Shown here one piece after another: positions 43,386 through 52,565 of a stretch of DNA of 64,000 bases (position 1 is its first letter; each line of letters opens with the position of its first letter). The translations under genes and the position numbers were made by a program. Origin of the DNA: Roseovarius sp. (GTDB taxonomy: Bacteria; Pseudomonadota; Alphaproteobacteria; Rhodobacterales; Rhodobacteraceae); assembly GCA_029212365.1 (NCBI GenBank), contig JARGOC010000013.1:47877-111876 (forward strand), given 5' to 3'. The notes beneath the pieces are model-generated. The model had not been told where the DNA came from. It did not search any database and was given only the letters and a program-made list of their open reading frames with translations.

Positions 43386-44558
43386 ATGGCTGATTTTGCC
43401 TTCAATACGACACCATCTATTCGCCAAATATCCGGGGGAGCAGCAAGGCTGGGGGAAATCGTCGACAGCTTGCCCTTTGCTTCAACACACTCAGAAGTCC
43501 TCTTCGTAACAGACCCCGGTATCATCAAGTTGGGCTTGGCGGAAGCTGCACTTGCAAGCCTCAAGAAATGCGGTTTTCAAGTGACCCTTTTTGATGGCAT
43601 TGAGCCTGATCCAAAGGCGTCAACAGTCACAGATGCGGTGGCCGTTGCGAAATTGCATGACTGCGCTTGTGTGATTGGATTTGGCGGCGGCAGCTCGATG
43701 GATGTCGCAAAAATGATCGCGCTCCTGGCGAACTCAGATCAACCGCTTGATGAGATATACGGGGTCAACCAGGCAAAGGGAACACGTTTACCACTGATCC
43801 TTGTTCCAACTACAGCTGGAACGGGTTCCGAAGTAACCGCTGTGTCGATTCTGACCACGGGAACCGAAGAAAAAAAGGGTGTCGTTTCTCCTATCATTCT
43901 GCCGGATATCGCTCTGCTTGATGCAGATCTCACACTCGGACTGCCGCCACATATCACAGCGGCTACCGGTGTTGATGCCATGGTGCATGCCATTGAGGCG
44001 TTCACTTCAAGGAGCGTCAACAACAATCCAATCTCGAAAACGCTGGCAAAACAGGCACTCGATCTGCTGGGCGCAAACATACGCGAAGCTGTATTTAACG
44101 GGTCAAACAAGACTGCACGCTCTAATATGCTGCTCGGCTCAATGCTGGCAGGACAGGCATTTGCCAATTCACCAGTCGCCGCCGTGCATGCTTTTGCTTA
44201 TCCCGTAGGCAGCCTGTTTCACGTACCACATGGACTATCGAACGCACTCGTTCTTGAAGCCGTCATGCGTTTCAACGCACCAGAGTGCTGCGCTGAATAC
44301 TCTGAATTAGCGCCCCATGTCTTTCCTGAAATAGAAACCAATCGTTCGAGCCAAACCGTAGCGGCGGAGTTTATCGAAAGGCTTGGGAAGTTGAACGTCG
44401 AACTCGGTCTTGAAGCTGGTTTGCAGCATGTAGGCATCAGCAAATCCGACATACCCAGACTCGCGAGCGATGCGATGAATCAAACGAGATTGCTGATTAA
44501 CAACCCGAAGGAGGTCGGGTTGGAAGATGCAGCGCGGATCTACGAAGCATCGTTCTGA
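43386..44558 (+). CDS. Iron-containing (type III) alcohol dehydrogenase
   Basis: 390 residues. NAD(P)-binding GFGGGSSMDVAKMIAL (about 98-113), PTTAGTGSEVTAVSIL, and metal-ligand blocks TGVDAMVHAIEAF and AAVHAFAYPVGSLFHVPHG (Asp and three His). Family members include 4-hydroxybutyrate, 1,3-propanediol and other omega-hydroxy-acid dehydrogenases. Given the succinate-semialdehyde dehydrogenase encoded downstream, oxidation of 4-hydroxybutyrate to succinate semialdehyde is a reasonable hypothesis, not proven. Confidence 0.87.
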   Translation: MADFAFNTTPSIRQISGGAARLGEIVDSLPFASTHSEVLFVTDPGIIKLGLAEAALASLKKCGFQVTLFDGIEPDPKASTVTDAVAVAKLHDCACVIGFGGGSSMDVAKMIALLANSDQPLDEIYGVNQAKGTRLPLILVPTTAGTGSEVTAVSILTTGTEEKKGVVSPIILPDIALLDADLTLGLPPHITAATGVDAMVHAIEAFTSRSVNNNPISKTLAKQALDLLGANIREAVFNGSNKTARSNMLLGSMLAGQAFANSPVAAVHAFAYPVGSLFHVPHGLSNALVLEAVMRFNAPECCAEYSELAPHVFPEIETNRSSQTVAAEFIERLGKLNVELGLEAGLQHVGISKSDIPRLASDAMNQTRLLINNPKEVGLEDAARIYEASF

Positions 44559-44645
44559 TGTCTTGGATGATTGGGCCAACACGTGGTCATTGGTTCCAAT
44601 CTAGATCAACACCAGACCACAATCCCTATGGGAGGAAGACCTAAA

Positions 44646-45590
44646 ATGAAAAAACTCGTAACAACAGCAGCGCTTTGCTGCGCTCTTGCGACCAGTGCTT
44701 TTGCACAGGACTGGACCGAGTCCAAATATGGGCCGGAAGATGAAATCGGCGCAGCAAACCTCATTACGCCAGAAAGCGTTCTTGCTGCATCAAAACTGAT
44801 CAAGACGGGCAAGACTTATAATCTTGGCATCGTGGTCGATTCCAAAACTCCAGCCTTTGCGCCCCGCTCATTGAGCGTGAGCGTCCTTCAACCAAATCAA
44901 ATTGAGTCTGAAGGTCTGGGCCACAACCACATGACCTACAACGATGATATCTTTATGGGTTGGCTCGGCATTGGACCACAAATTGATGGCTTGGGCCACA
45001 TTGGTATCAAACACACCTACTATAACGGATTTAAAGACAAAGACTTCGCCAAAGCTGATGGCCTAACCAAACTTGGCATCGAAAAACTACCTCCAATGGT
45101 AGCACGTGGTGTTGTGTTGAACATGTCTGAATTCTACGGGCAGGATATCGTCAAAGAGGGCACTCCCTACACGAAGGAAGACATTCAAGCAGCGGCAAAA
45201 GCTCAAGGTGTTGAAATCAGACAGGGCGATGTTGTTCTGTTCCATTCCGGTTGGTTGAACCTGCTTGATGGCGAAAACCCGGACCACAAACGATACGTCT
45301 CGGTCGAACCGGGGCTCGGGATCACCGGTGCCGAATATCTCGCTGAAATCGGTGTTGTTGCCGTAGGCGCCGATACTTGGGGTGTTGAGGCCCTGCCCTT
45401 TGAAGAGGGTGATAAGGGTGTGTTCAAGGTTCACCAAATCCTGATTCCCCAAAATGGGATCTACATTCTCGAGAACATGGAAACACGCGAACTCGTCAAA
45501 GATGGCGTGAAGGAGTTCATGTTCGTGCTGGGTGCGGCCCGTCTTCGCGGCGCAGTTCAGATGATCATCAATCCGATTGCCATTCACTAA
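44646..45590 (+). CDS. Secreted cyclase-family (kynurenine formamidase-like) hydrolase
   Basis: 314 residues with a signal peptide (KKLVTTAALCCALATSAFAQ, cleavage after SAFA), so probably periplasmic. The cyclase-family (PF04199-type) core is present: EIGAANLITPESVLAASKLI, then IGPQIDGLGHIGIKH where the common HxGTHxDxxxH motif is reduced to GPQIDGLGH (Asp and last His kept), and IRQGDVVLFHSGW. Members hydrolyse formamides, cyclic imides or lactone-like rings. GGGAGGAAG precedes the ATG. Placed between the transporter/alcohol dehydrogenase genes and gabD. Confidence 0.82.
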   Translation: MKKLVTTAALCCALATSAFAQDWTESKYGPEDEIGAANLITPESVLAASKLIKTGKTYNLGIVVDSKTPAFAPRSLSVSVLQPNQIESEGLGHNHMTYNDDIFMGWLGIGPQIDGLGHIGIKHTYYNGFKDKDFAKADGLTKLGIEKLPPMVARGVVLNMSEFYGQDIVKEGTPYTKEDIQAAAKAQGVEIRQGDVVLFHSGWLNLLDGENPDHKRYVSVEPGLGITGAEYLAEIGVVAVGADTWGVEALPFEEGDKGVFKVHQILIPQNGIYILENMETRELVKDGVKEFMFVLGAARLRGAVQMIINPIAIH

Positions 45591-45598
45591 AAACCATT

Positions 45599-45624
45599 GA
45601 GACCGGGGAAACCTCTCCGGTCTC
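45599..45624 (+). repeat. Intercistronic hairpin before gabD
   Basis: GAGACCGG (45599-45606) and CCGGTCTC (45617-45624) form a perfect 8-bp stem with a 10-nt loop. There is no U-tract, so it probably tunes mRNA stability or expression between the cyclase and dehydrogenase genes. Confidence 0.5.
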
Positions 45625-45655
45625 ACCAATATTCAGACGTTGAAAGAAGTAATTG

Positions 45656-47152
45656 ATGTCAGACTTTTTTGAAACTCTTGAGAAGCGACTGACCAGAAAA
45701 GAACTGCTCATCGACGCAGCCTATATCGGCGGCAATTGGATCAGCTCAAAGGAAGCTCAATCTGAGGGTCGCAGCCTCTTTGATGTTAAAAACCCTTCAA
45801 CCGACGATACCATAACAAGTTTACCGGACATGGGTCGGGGTGGCGCTAGAGCTGCCATTGATGCCGCCTTTGAGGCGCAAAAAGAGTGGGCCGAAAGAAC
45901 AGGCAAAGAACGCGCAGGCGTTTTGCGAAAATGGTTTGACCTGATGGTCGCAAATGCGGACGATCTCGGCGCAATCCTTTGCGCAGAAATGGGCAAACCG
46001 CTGGCCGAGGCAAAAGGTGAAGTCCTTTACGGCGCAAGTTTCATCGAGTGGTTTGCCGAAGAAGCAAAGCGGATCTACGGCGACATAATTCCAGGTCATC
46101 AGCCTGATAAGCGGATCATGGTTTTGAAGCAACCAGTGGGCGTTGTCGCTTCGATTACACCTTGGAATTTCCCCAACGCGATGATTGCTCGCAAGGTCGG
46201 TCCCGCCTTGGCGGTCGGGTGTGCATTTGTAGCCAAGCCTGCTGCAGAAACTCCGCTCTCGGCTCTTGCCATGGCCAAACTGGCGGAAGAATCGGGACTG
46301 CCGAAAGGCCTCTTCTCCGTCGTTACTTCAAAATCAAGTTCTGATATTGGCAAAGAGTTCTGCGAGAACGAAAAAGTTCGGAAACTGACCTTTACTGGCT
46401 CCACAGAGGTCGGCCGGATCTTGATGAAGCAATCAGCTGATCAAGTCATGAAAACATCCATGGAGCTGGGCGGCAACGCACCCTTTATTGTATTTGATGA
46501 CGCGGATCTCGATGCAGCGGTCGAAGGCGCCATGATCTCCAAGTATCGCAACAACGGACAGACCTGCGTCTGCGCAAACCGCATCTACGTCCAGGCCGGT
46601 GTCTATGAAGCCTTTGCCGAAAAACTGGTCGCAGCAGTCAATGCCATCAAAGTTGGTGACGGTTTTGACCATGGCGTTACAGCCGGTCCTCTCATCAGCC
46701 ATGACGCTGTTTCCAAGGTCGAAGAGCACATTGCCGACGCGAAATCAAAGGGGGCTTCTGTCGCTACCGGCGGCAACAAGCATGAGCTGGGTGGCACATT
46801 TTTTCAACCTACGGTCCTCACGGGCGTAACCCGTGAGATGCTTATTGCCAGTGACGAGACATTTGGACCAGTAGCGCCATTGTTCAAATTTGACACCGTG
46901 GATGATGTGATCATGCAGGCCAACGACACGATCTATGGTCTCGCATCCTACTTCTATGCAAACGATCTCAGCAACGTTTGGAAGGTGGCTGAAGCTCTCG
47001 AATACGGAATGGTCGGAGTTAACACCGGGCTCATTTCTACAGAGGTCGCACCATTCGGTGGTGTCAAGCAATCTGGCCAAGGTCGAGAGGGCTCCAAATA
47101 CGGCGTCGATGACTATCTTGAGCTGAAATATATCTGCATGGGGGGCATCTAG
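45656..47152 (+). CDS. gabD: NAD(P)-dependent succinate-semialdehyde dehydrogenase
   Basis: 498-residue aldehyde dehydrogenase of the GabD group: GVVASITPWNFPNAMIARK, LTFTGSTEVGRIL, catalytic Glu in MELGGNAPFIVFDDAD, catalytic Cys in YRNNGQTCVCANRIYV, and APFGGVKQSGQGREGSKYGV at the C-terminus. Converts succinate semialdehyde to succinate. ATG 45656 chosen over an adjacent TTG. Last gene of the transporter/catabolic operon; followed by strong terminators. Confidence 0.9.
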   Translation: MSDFFETLEKRLTRKELLIDAAYIGGNWISSKEAQSEGRSLFDVKNPSTDDTITSLPDMGRGGARAAIDAAFEAQKEWAERTGKERAGVLRKWFDLMVANADDLGAILCAEMGKPLAEAKGEVLYGASFIEWFAEEAKRIYGDIIPGHQPDKRIMVLKQPVGVVASITPWNFPNAMIARKVGPALAVGCAFVAKPAAETPLSALAMAKLAEESGLPKGLFSVVTSKSSSDIGKEFCENEKVRKLTFTGSTEVGRILMKQSADQVMKTSMELGGNAPFIVFDDADLDAAVEGAMISKYRNNGQTCVCANRIYVQAGVYEAFAEKLVAAVNAIKVGDGFDHGVTAGPLISHDAVSKVEEHIADAKSKGASVATGGNKHELGGTFFQPTVLTGVTREMLIASDETFGPVAPLFKFDTVDDVIMQANDTIYGLASYFYANDLSNVWKVAEALEYGMVGVNTGLISTEVAPFGGVKQSGQGREGSKYGVDDYLELKYICMGGI

Positions 47153-47158
47153 CAGTCA

Positions 47159-47284
47159 GGTTGTCCTGGCAGTCTCTTACCTCCTCGCCAGGACAACCAA
47201 ACTCCCTTGCCAAGGGTCGCACCTCCCATGCCCCTTGGCAGCCTTGGCCGGCGAACGCTTTTATAACGTTTTCGCGTTCGCCGG
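47159..47284. terminator. Three consecutive strong inverted repeats after gabD
   Basis: GGTTGTCCTGGC (47159-47170) with GCCAGGACAACC (47187-47198), a 12-bp perfect stem; then CTTGCCAAGGG/CCCCTTGGCAG near 47206-47241; then CCGGCGAACGC (47248-47258) with GCGTTCGCCGG (47274-47284), an 11-bp perfect stem followed by TCCCTTATTCTTAA. They insulate gabD from the NDH-2 gene. Confidence 0.65.
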
Positions 47285-47353
47285 TCCCTTATTCTTAATG
47301 AAAGCGCTCCGCTCATATGTCGAAATTGGGCTCTTGAGAGAAAGCCGAACCAC

Positions 47354-48676
47354 ATGATCGCTCCTGAGAATTCCCAGACCCCAAAAATCCTGATCATCGG
47401 CGGCGGTGCGAGTGGACTTAACCTTGCGACTAGGTTGGGCAAAACGTTCGGCAAGAAGAAATCGGCTGAGATAACTTTGGTGGATGAAAACCTGTCCCAC
47501 ATGTGGAAACCATCTCTGCACGAGTTTGCGGCCGGAACTAAGGGAGGTGATGAGGAGATCAGTTTTTTGGAACACTCAAATCGCAATCACTACAGTTTTC
47601 GGCTTGGCCGATTTTCGGGCGTCGACGTTGCCAACAAAGAAGTGATCCTCGATCCAGTAAATGACAGGAATGAAATCCCATTGGCACCCATGCGCCGGCT
47701 ACCATTTGACTATCTGGTTATCGCGATCGGTAGCCGCTCGAATGACTTCGGCTGCAATGGAGTCGCGGACCATTGCCTTTTTCTGGATACACCCAAACAA
47801 GCCAAGATACTGCAAACCGAAATTTTAAATCTTTGCCTTCGACTCCAGACTGGCGCGCTTGGTACGGATACATCACAGGTTAAGATCTGCATTATAGGCG
47901 GTGGTGCCACAGGCGTGGAATTGGCTGCTGAGTTGAAAGAGGCCACCGAGCAGCTCGCCCGCCATGGACTGCACAAGCTTCTCGACCCTGAATCTGTACA
48001 CATCTCCTTGATCGAAGCATCCCCGAAATTGGTGGGGCATCTGTCCGAAGAAATATCCCAAAAGGTCGCCGCACGACTACAAGACCTCAATATTGATCTG
48101 CGCCTGTCGAGCCGGGTTTGCGAGGTGACCGATTCCGCCGTGTTTTTTGAGGATGGGATCGATATTGACGCCCATCTCGTGATATGGGCAGCTGGCATCA
48201 AGGCTCCGCCTTTGCTGGCCCAATTGAGCGTGCTTGAAACCGGCTCTCTAGGCCGACTGAAGTTAAAACCAACGCTTCAAACTACCGCCCATGACATGAT
48301 CTTTGTTATGGGCGATTGCGCTGAATATATTGACCCTTCAACAGGCAGCCCTCTTCCGCCTCGTGCTCAAGTGGCAGCGCAGCAGGCGGTGTTTCTTGAA
48401 AGGCAATTCAGGCGTTTGTTCGCGCGCAAGTCCCTGTTGCAGTTCACCTACATTGATCGTGGTTCGCTTGTCGCTCTCAGCAATTCTTCTGCCGTGGGTG
48501 CATTGATGGGAAAAGCCTTTGGTACCTTCACAATCGAAGGCTGGCTTGCAAGACGCGCGTATCGATACTTGCACTTTGCGCATGAGGCGTCCGTCCAAGG
48601 CATATCACGTGCAACCCTACGCTCCCTGATGGGGCATGCCATGAAACGGATCCGGCCCCGACTGAAACTCCATTAA
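47354..48676 (+). CDS. Type II NADH dehydrogenase (NDH-2)-like flavoprotein
   Basis: 440 residues with two dinucleotide-binding folds: ILIIGGGASGLNLATRLG (FAD, about 12-29) and ICIIGGGATGVELAAELKE (NADH, about 178-196), and the FAD-closing block TAAHDMIFVMGDCAEYID-like segment near 312-330. C-terminal hydrophobic/amphipathic region (GTFTIEGWLARRAYRYLHFA) fits the membrane-binding end of NDH-2. It oxidises NADH without proton pumping and could re-oxidise NADH from the upstream dehydrogenases (inference). Confidence 0.87.
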   Translation: MIAPENSQTPKILIIGGGASGLNLATRLGKTFGKKKSAEITLVDENLSHMWKPSLHEFAAGTKGGDEEISFLEHSNRNHYSFRLGRFSGVDVANKEVILDPVNDRNEIPLAPMRRLPFDYLVIAIGSRSNDFGCNGVADHCLFLDTPKQAKILQTEILNLCLRLQTGALGTDTSQVKICIIGGGATGVELAAELKEATEQLARHGLHKLLDPESVHISLIEASPKLVGHLSEEISQKVAARLQDLNIDLRLSSRVCEVTDSAVFFEDGIDIDAHLVIWAAGIKAPPLLAQLSVLETGSLGRLKLKPTLQTTAHDMIFVMGDCAEYIDPSTGSPLPPRAQVAAQQAVFLERQFRRLFARKSLLQFTYIDRGSLVALSNSSAVGALMGKAFGTFTIEGWLARRAYRYLHFAHEASVQGISRATLRSLMGHAMKRIRPRLKLH

Positions 48677-48751
48677 AGTGAAGGCGGCGGAATGTTCCTC
48701 GACTTGATGCAAAATCAACCACTTCATACACAAACCCTTCGCTTGTATGTA

Positions 48752-48817
48752 ATGACGTTCAAACGGTCCAAGGTGCAGCTAGAGCGCCTATTCGATCAAA
48801 TGAAAGCAGAGGGCTGA
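48752..48817 (+). pseudogene. C-terminal stub of an HU-like gene, cassette copy 2
   Basis: MTFKRSKVQLERLFDQMKAEG-stop read from 48752 (preceded by LYV) aligns with VTFKPSKLLLERVDGLTRK at the end of the HU protein of cassette copy 1. The stop is followed by a single g and then the DapA-like ATG, the same junction as in copy 1. The first ~75 codons of the HU gene are missing; the sequence upstream (48677-48745) is unrelated. Confidence 0.75.
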
Positions 48818-48818
48818 G

Positions 48819-49787
48819 ATGGGTCAGGCCTCTGCGATTATCGTCACCGCAACCTCGATCTCGGGTGGTATCTTCGTGTCGACCCTGACCCCGTTTGATG
48901 AGCAAGGCGAAGTGCTGTTTGACGCCATCGCCGATCAGGCGAAGCGGCTTGCTCAGATCGAGGGTGTGCTTGGCATCGCTGTGAACACCACCGTGCGTGA
49001 ACGTCTGACGCTGTCTGGTGAAGAACGCCTCGAGATCATCCGCAGTACACGCAAAGGTCTTAAGCCGGGTCAGCTGCTGCTCTGCTGTGTCGGCGAACTC
49101 TCTGATGCCGTGATCGAACATGTCGCTGATTGCAAAGCGGCCGGGGCCGATGCGGTCATCACCTTCCCTGCCAAATGGGAGCAAGGATATGAGGATCAGT
49201 CCCTGCAACAGCGATTGGCAACACTTGCCGATCTGACCGACCAGCTCCCCCTGCCCGTCATTGTCGCGCTCGGCAAGGGAGATAACCGCAGACCAGCGTT
49301 GAGCGATGAGATCACCGCCCTGGCCCGGTACAGCGACAAGGTGATCGGTTTTGACATGGGAGCCGATGACAATGTCCTGCACTATGATCAGGATTATTTC
49401 GCACTTAAATCCGTCGACAGACCCCTGGCCTGCCTACCATCGTCGGAAGGGGCACTGTTCCACAATCTCAACACCGGCGGTGACGGCGTGCTATCATGCC
49501 TGGCCTATGTCGCCCCGCATGAGGTCTCCGCGCTCTATCGCGCCTCCCGCGAAGGGTGCTTTCCGGAAGCCCAGGCGATTCACAACCGGCTCTCGCCGCT
49601 GATCCTCATCCTCAATAGCCATGACGCCGAAACCCGCGAGATGATCTACCGCGCGGCCGCCCATCATCGCAGGTTGCTCGTCTCACCTGACGCGCGCGGC
49701 ATCTCCAAACCGCTCTGCCCCAACCTCAAGACCCAACTCCACAAAACAATTGACGACATCGGGCTCAAACCCATCAGTTGGATGTGA
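48819..49787 (+). CDS. DapA-like protein, cassette copy 2
   Basis: 322 residues, same length as copy 1 (19489-20457) and ending with the same KTIDDIGLKPISWM. Blocks: GGIFVSTLTPFDEQGEVLFD, GIAVNTTVRERLTLSGEERL, CCVGELSDAVIEH, ITFPAKWEQGYEDQ and VIGFDMGADDNVLHYDQDYF. As in copy 1 the DHDPS Schiff-base lysine is absent (FDM in place of IKE) and the catalytic-Tyr block is changed. Start ATG is supported by GAGGG upstream and by alignment with copy 1. The DNA is strikingly similar to copy 3 (63477 onward). Confidence 0.78.
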   Translation: MGQASAIIVTATSISGGIFVSTLTPFDEQGEVLFDAIADQAKRLAQIEGVLGIAVNTTVRERLTLSGEERLEIIRSTRKGLKPGQLLLCCVGELSDAVIEHVADCKAAGADAVITFPAKWEQGYEDQSLQQRLATLADLTDQLPLPVIVALGKGDNRRPALSDEITALARYSDKVIGFDMGADDNVLHYDQDYFALKSVDRPLACLPSSEGALFHNLNTGGDGVLSCLAYVAPHEVSALYRASREGCFPEAQAIHNRLSPLILILNSHDAETREMIYRAAAHHRRLLVSPDARGISKPLCPNLKTQLHKTIDDIGLKPISWM

Positions 49788-49933
49788 CCTCTGCGTCGAC
49801 ATCCAGCACGGTTCGAGGTCTTTCAAGTACATAAGCTTCCTTATGCGATCATATTCCGCTCCTCGGTGCGCCGATTCTGAGCTCGATAAGAATCGCTACC
49901 CAAGTAGCGGCCACATCCAATTGGTACACGCTC

Positions 49934-50944
49934 TTATTCCAATAGATGCGATGCCCGCAGTATTGGTATCGGTGCAATCGTGTGATGTTCAGAAATGAAA
50001 GCACCGTCAGAATTCAGCCGCTTGAGCATTACTTGGCTAAGCAGGTCAGCCACTTTTTGATCCTGCGTCGAAAAAGTCGATAAAGGCGGAGCTGTATGTT
50101 CTGATCCTGGAAAATCCTGACCACCGAATAAGGCGACATCCTTGCCGATCATTCGACCCTGTCGAGCCGCACCGCGGTAGAATCCGAAGGCCAGGGAGTC
50201 TTGAATACATGCATAGGCCAACCGGCCTGGTCGAGTGAGCTCTTCCACGGCAACGATTTCACCCTGATCTTCCGACATCTCCACCCGACTGACATTGACG
50301 TTACTCAACCCTCGGGATTCTGCTTCTTTCAATGCTCCTATTACGAAGTTGTCGGCGAACCGGAGTCCCTCAGGCGCGGCAATCACCGATAGTGAATCTG
50401 GGTCATGAGTTGACAGTGCTGAAATCGCTATCCGGCCAGCTTCGACGTAGTCAATTTCAATCCAGGAGTGCTCGTCTGGCCACCGTGTTTGCCCGAAGCT
50501 CACGAACGGGAATTCCTTGTCCAACAGAAACCTAATACGCTTGTCGTCCTGCCGGGTGCGGCCAAGAATAATGGCATCGGCAAGATGGTCGTCAACGACC
50601 GAACGCACAATATCGATTTCCTCATCCCAGTCGCGTGCCGCAAAGACCGCCAACGACATTTTTTGCTCCCGTAAATACCCATCGAGGGTCGACAAGAGTT
50701 CCAGAAAAACAGGGCTGGCAAAACGCTGTTGAGGTGGTGACAAGAGAACTGCCACGCGGCCCGTGCGTCCTCCCTTCAGGGCTCGGGCTGCAGAATTGGG
50801 TCTGTAATCGAGTTCTGCTGCCAATTTCCGGACCGCTTCAGCCGTTTGGGGTTTGACACGGGGATCGTCCCGTAATGCACGGGAGACTGTGGAGACATCA
50901 ACGTTCAGTTGTTCCGCCAGCTGCTTGATACCAATTCGCGCCAT
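49934..50944 (-). CDS. LacI family repressor of the xylose/xyloside genes
   Basis: 336 residues from ATG 50944 (MARIGIKQLAEQLNV); the frame opens further upstream through the promoter region but lacks coding character there. HTH IKQLAEQLNVDVSTVSRALR with hinge YRPNSAARALKGGRTGRV; sensor domain follows (DAIILGRTRQDDKRI ... DVALFGGQDFPGSE). Divergent from xylB; ATACAAACGTTTGTAT-type palindromes in the gap, before the GH31 operon and before the GMC gene are its probable operators. Confidence 0.87.
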   Translation of the reverse strand: MARIGIKQLAEQLNVDVSTVSRALRDDPRVKPQTAEAVRKLAAELDYRPNSAARALKGGRTGRVAVLLSPPQQRFASPVFLELLSTLDGYLREQKMSLAVFAARDWDEEIDIVRSVVDDHLADAIILGRTRQDDKRIRFLLDKEFPFVSFGQTRWPDEHSWIEIDYVEAGRIAISALSTHDPDSLSVIAAPEGLRFADNFVIGALKEAESRGLSNVNVSRVEMSEDQGEIVAVEELTRPGRLAYACIQDSLAFGFYRGAARQGRMIGKDVALFGGQDFPGSEHTAPPLSTFSTQDQKVADLLSQVMLKRLNSDGAFISEHHTIAPIPILRASHLLE

Positions 50945-50984
50945 ATCCACCCCGTAGAGACCGTTTCTGATAAGAGATATTCGA

Positions 50985-51043
50985 TATCCAAACGATTGAA
51001 TAGTAAAGCATTCAAAAATACAAACGTTTGTATTGACGATTTT
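50985..51043 (+). promoter_or_regulatory. xylB promoter/operator: palindrome overlapping a -35 box
   Basis: ATACAAACGTTTGTAT (51018-51033) is a perfect 16-bp palindrome running into TTGACG (51033-51038), a good -35 hexamer, with TAACCA 17 bp further as a weak -10. A second half-similar site TATCCAAACGATTGA lies at 50985-50999. The 30-bp stretch 51014-51043 is repeated exactly at 54631-54660. Confidence 0.75.
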
Positions 51044-51113
51044 CAAGATTCAGCATAACCATGCAGCCGGCGGATGGAACGCCGGAATTTCCACGCTAAC
51101 GGTAGATAATGAC

Positions 51114-52565
51114 ATGTTTCTTGGACTGGATTTAGGTACTTCGGGGCTTCGCGGGCTACTAGTCGATGCATCTGGTACCCCTGTCACAGAAGCATCAGGT
51201 GAGTATTCCGTCTCAAACCCTCATGATGGATGGTCCGAGCAAGACCCTTCTGAATGGATAGCCGCATGTCAGACCGTTCTGGCCGATCTTCAATCAAAGT
51301 CACCCGATGCCTTTTCCAAAATTATCGGTATCGGAATCTCTGGCCATATGCATGGCGCGGTCACACTGGACAAAGAATTTCAAACCGTTCGCCCGTGCAT
51401 TCTTTGGAATGATACCCGTTCTGCAAAAGAGGCGGCAGAGCTCGATGAAAATCCGGCTTTCCGTGAGTTTTCGGGAAACATCGTCTTTCCAGGGTTCACT
51501 GCTCCCAAACTGGCGTGGATGGCCAATCATGAGCCGGAGCTTTTTGAGCGGGTCGCGCATGTCATGTTGTCAAAGGATTATCTGGTCCATTGGCTGACAG
51601 ACGTCCTGGCGACTGACATGTCTGATGCTTCCGGAACGAGTTGGCTTGATGTTGGAAACAGGAATTGGTCTGAAGAACTGGTTTCGGCATCCGGAATGTC
51701 AGTTGGCCAACTTCCTACTCTCTTTGAAGGGTCCCAGCTTGTTGGCACCCTGAAAGAAGAACTGGCCGCAAAATTCAATCTGTCCAGCACCGTCGGCATT
51801 GTTGCCGGAGGAGCAGATAATGCCTGCGCGGCTTGCGGAATTGGCGCATTTGAAGAGGGACAGGGCTTTGTCTCGCTGGGGACATCCGGAGTGGTTCTCG
51901 TAGCAAGGGAACGTTATGCTCCCGAGCCGACTTCCGCGGTGCATACCTTCTGTCATGCTGTACCAGAAAAATGGTATCAGATGGGTGTCACTCTTTCCGC
52001 AACCGACAGTCTGGAGTGGCTTGCAGACATTCTTGGGAGTGATCCTGTTGCCCTGTCAAATTCGCTTCCGGTAGAAGCGACGGGCCCGACATCCGTGATG
52101 TTCTTGCCCTACCTTTCAGGCGAACGGACACCGCACAATGATGCTGACATCCGCGGCGCCTTTATCGGTCTTTCAAAAACATCCGACAATGCGGTTCTGA
52201 CTCGGTCCGTGATGGAAGGTGTGAGTTTTTCACTTCGTGATTGCCTTGATGCCCTTCGCAGCACCGGCTGCAACCCTCCTGCCCTTATAGCCGTTGGTGG
52301 AGGGTCAAAATCCGACTTTTGGCTTTCGACCCTCGCGAACACTTTGGGTCTTCCAATCCAAATCCCGGAAAAAGGTGATTTTGGCGCGGCGCTTGGAGCA
52401 GCCCGACTTGCGATGGTTGGCGCTGGAAAACTACCGGCATCCGACGTGATGACCCTCCCCAAAATCGAACGTGTGATTGAGCCGGATCCGTCGCTCATTC
52501 CACTCTACGAAAGCGCCTTCCAAAAATACAAAAAACTCTACCGAGCCCTAAAGGATGTATCATGA
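51114..52565 (+). CDS. xylB: Xylulokinase
   Basis: 483-residue FGGY kinase phosphorylating D-xylulose: [20 protein letters not shown] (ATP-binding start), [25 protein letters not shown] (substrate block), [15 protein letters not shown] (catalytic Asp), and [23 protein letters not shown] 51114 chosen as it begins the FGGY fold; the longer frame would start inside the operator. Overlaps xylA by 4 nt. Confidence 0.92.
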   Translation: MFLGLDLGTSGLRGLLVDASGTPVTEASGEYSVSNPHDGWSEQDPSEWIAACQTVLADLQSKSPDAFSKIIGIGISGHMHGAVTLDKEFQTVRPCILWNDTRSAKEAAELDENPAFREFSGNIVFPGFTAPKLAWMANHEPELFERVAHVMLSKDYLVHWLTDVLATDMSDASGTSWLDVGNRNWSEELVSASGMSVGQLPTLFEGSQLVGTLKEELAAKFNLSSTVGIVAGGADNACAACGIGAFEEGQGFVSLGTSGVVLVARERYAPEPTSAVHTFCHAVPEKWYQMGVTLSATDSLEWLADILGSDPVALSNSLPVEATGPTSVMFLPYLSGERTPHNDADIRGAFIGLSKTSDNAVLTRSVMEGVSFSLRDCLDALRSTGCNPPALIAVGGGSKSDFWLSTLANTLGLPIQIPEKGDFGAALGAARLAMVGAGKLPASDVMTLPKIERVIEPDPSLIPLYESAFQKYKKLYRALKDVS

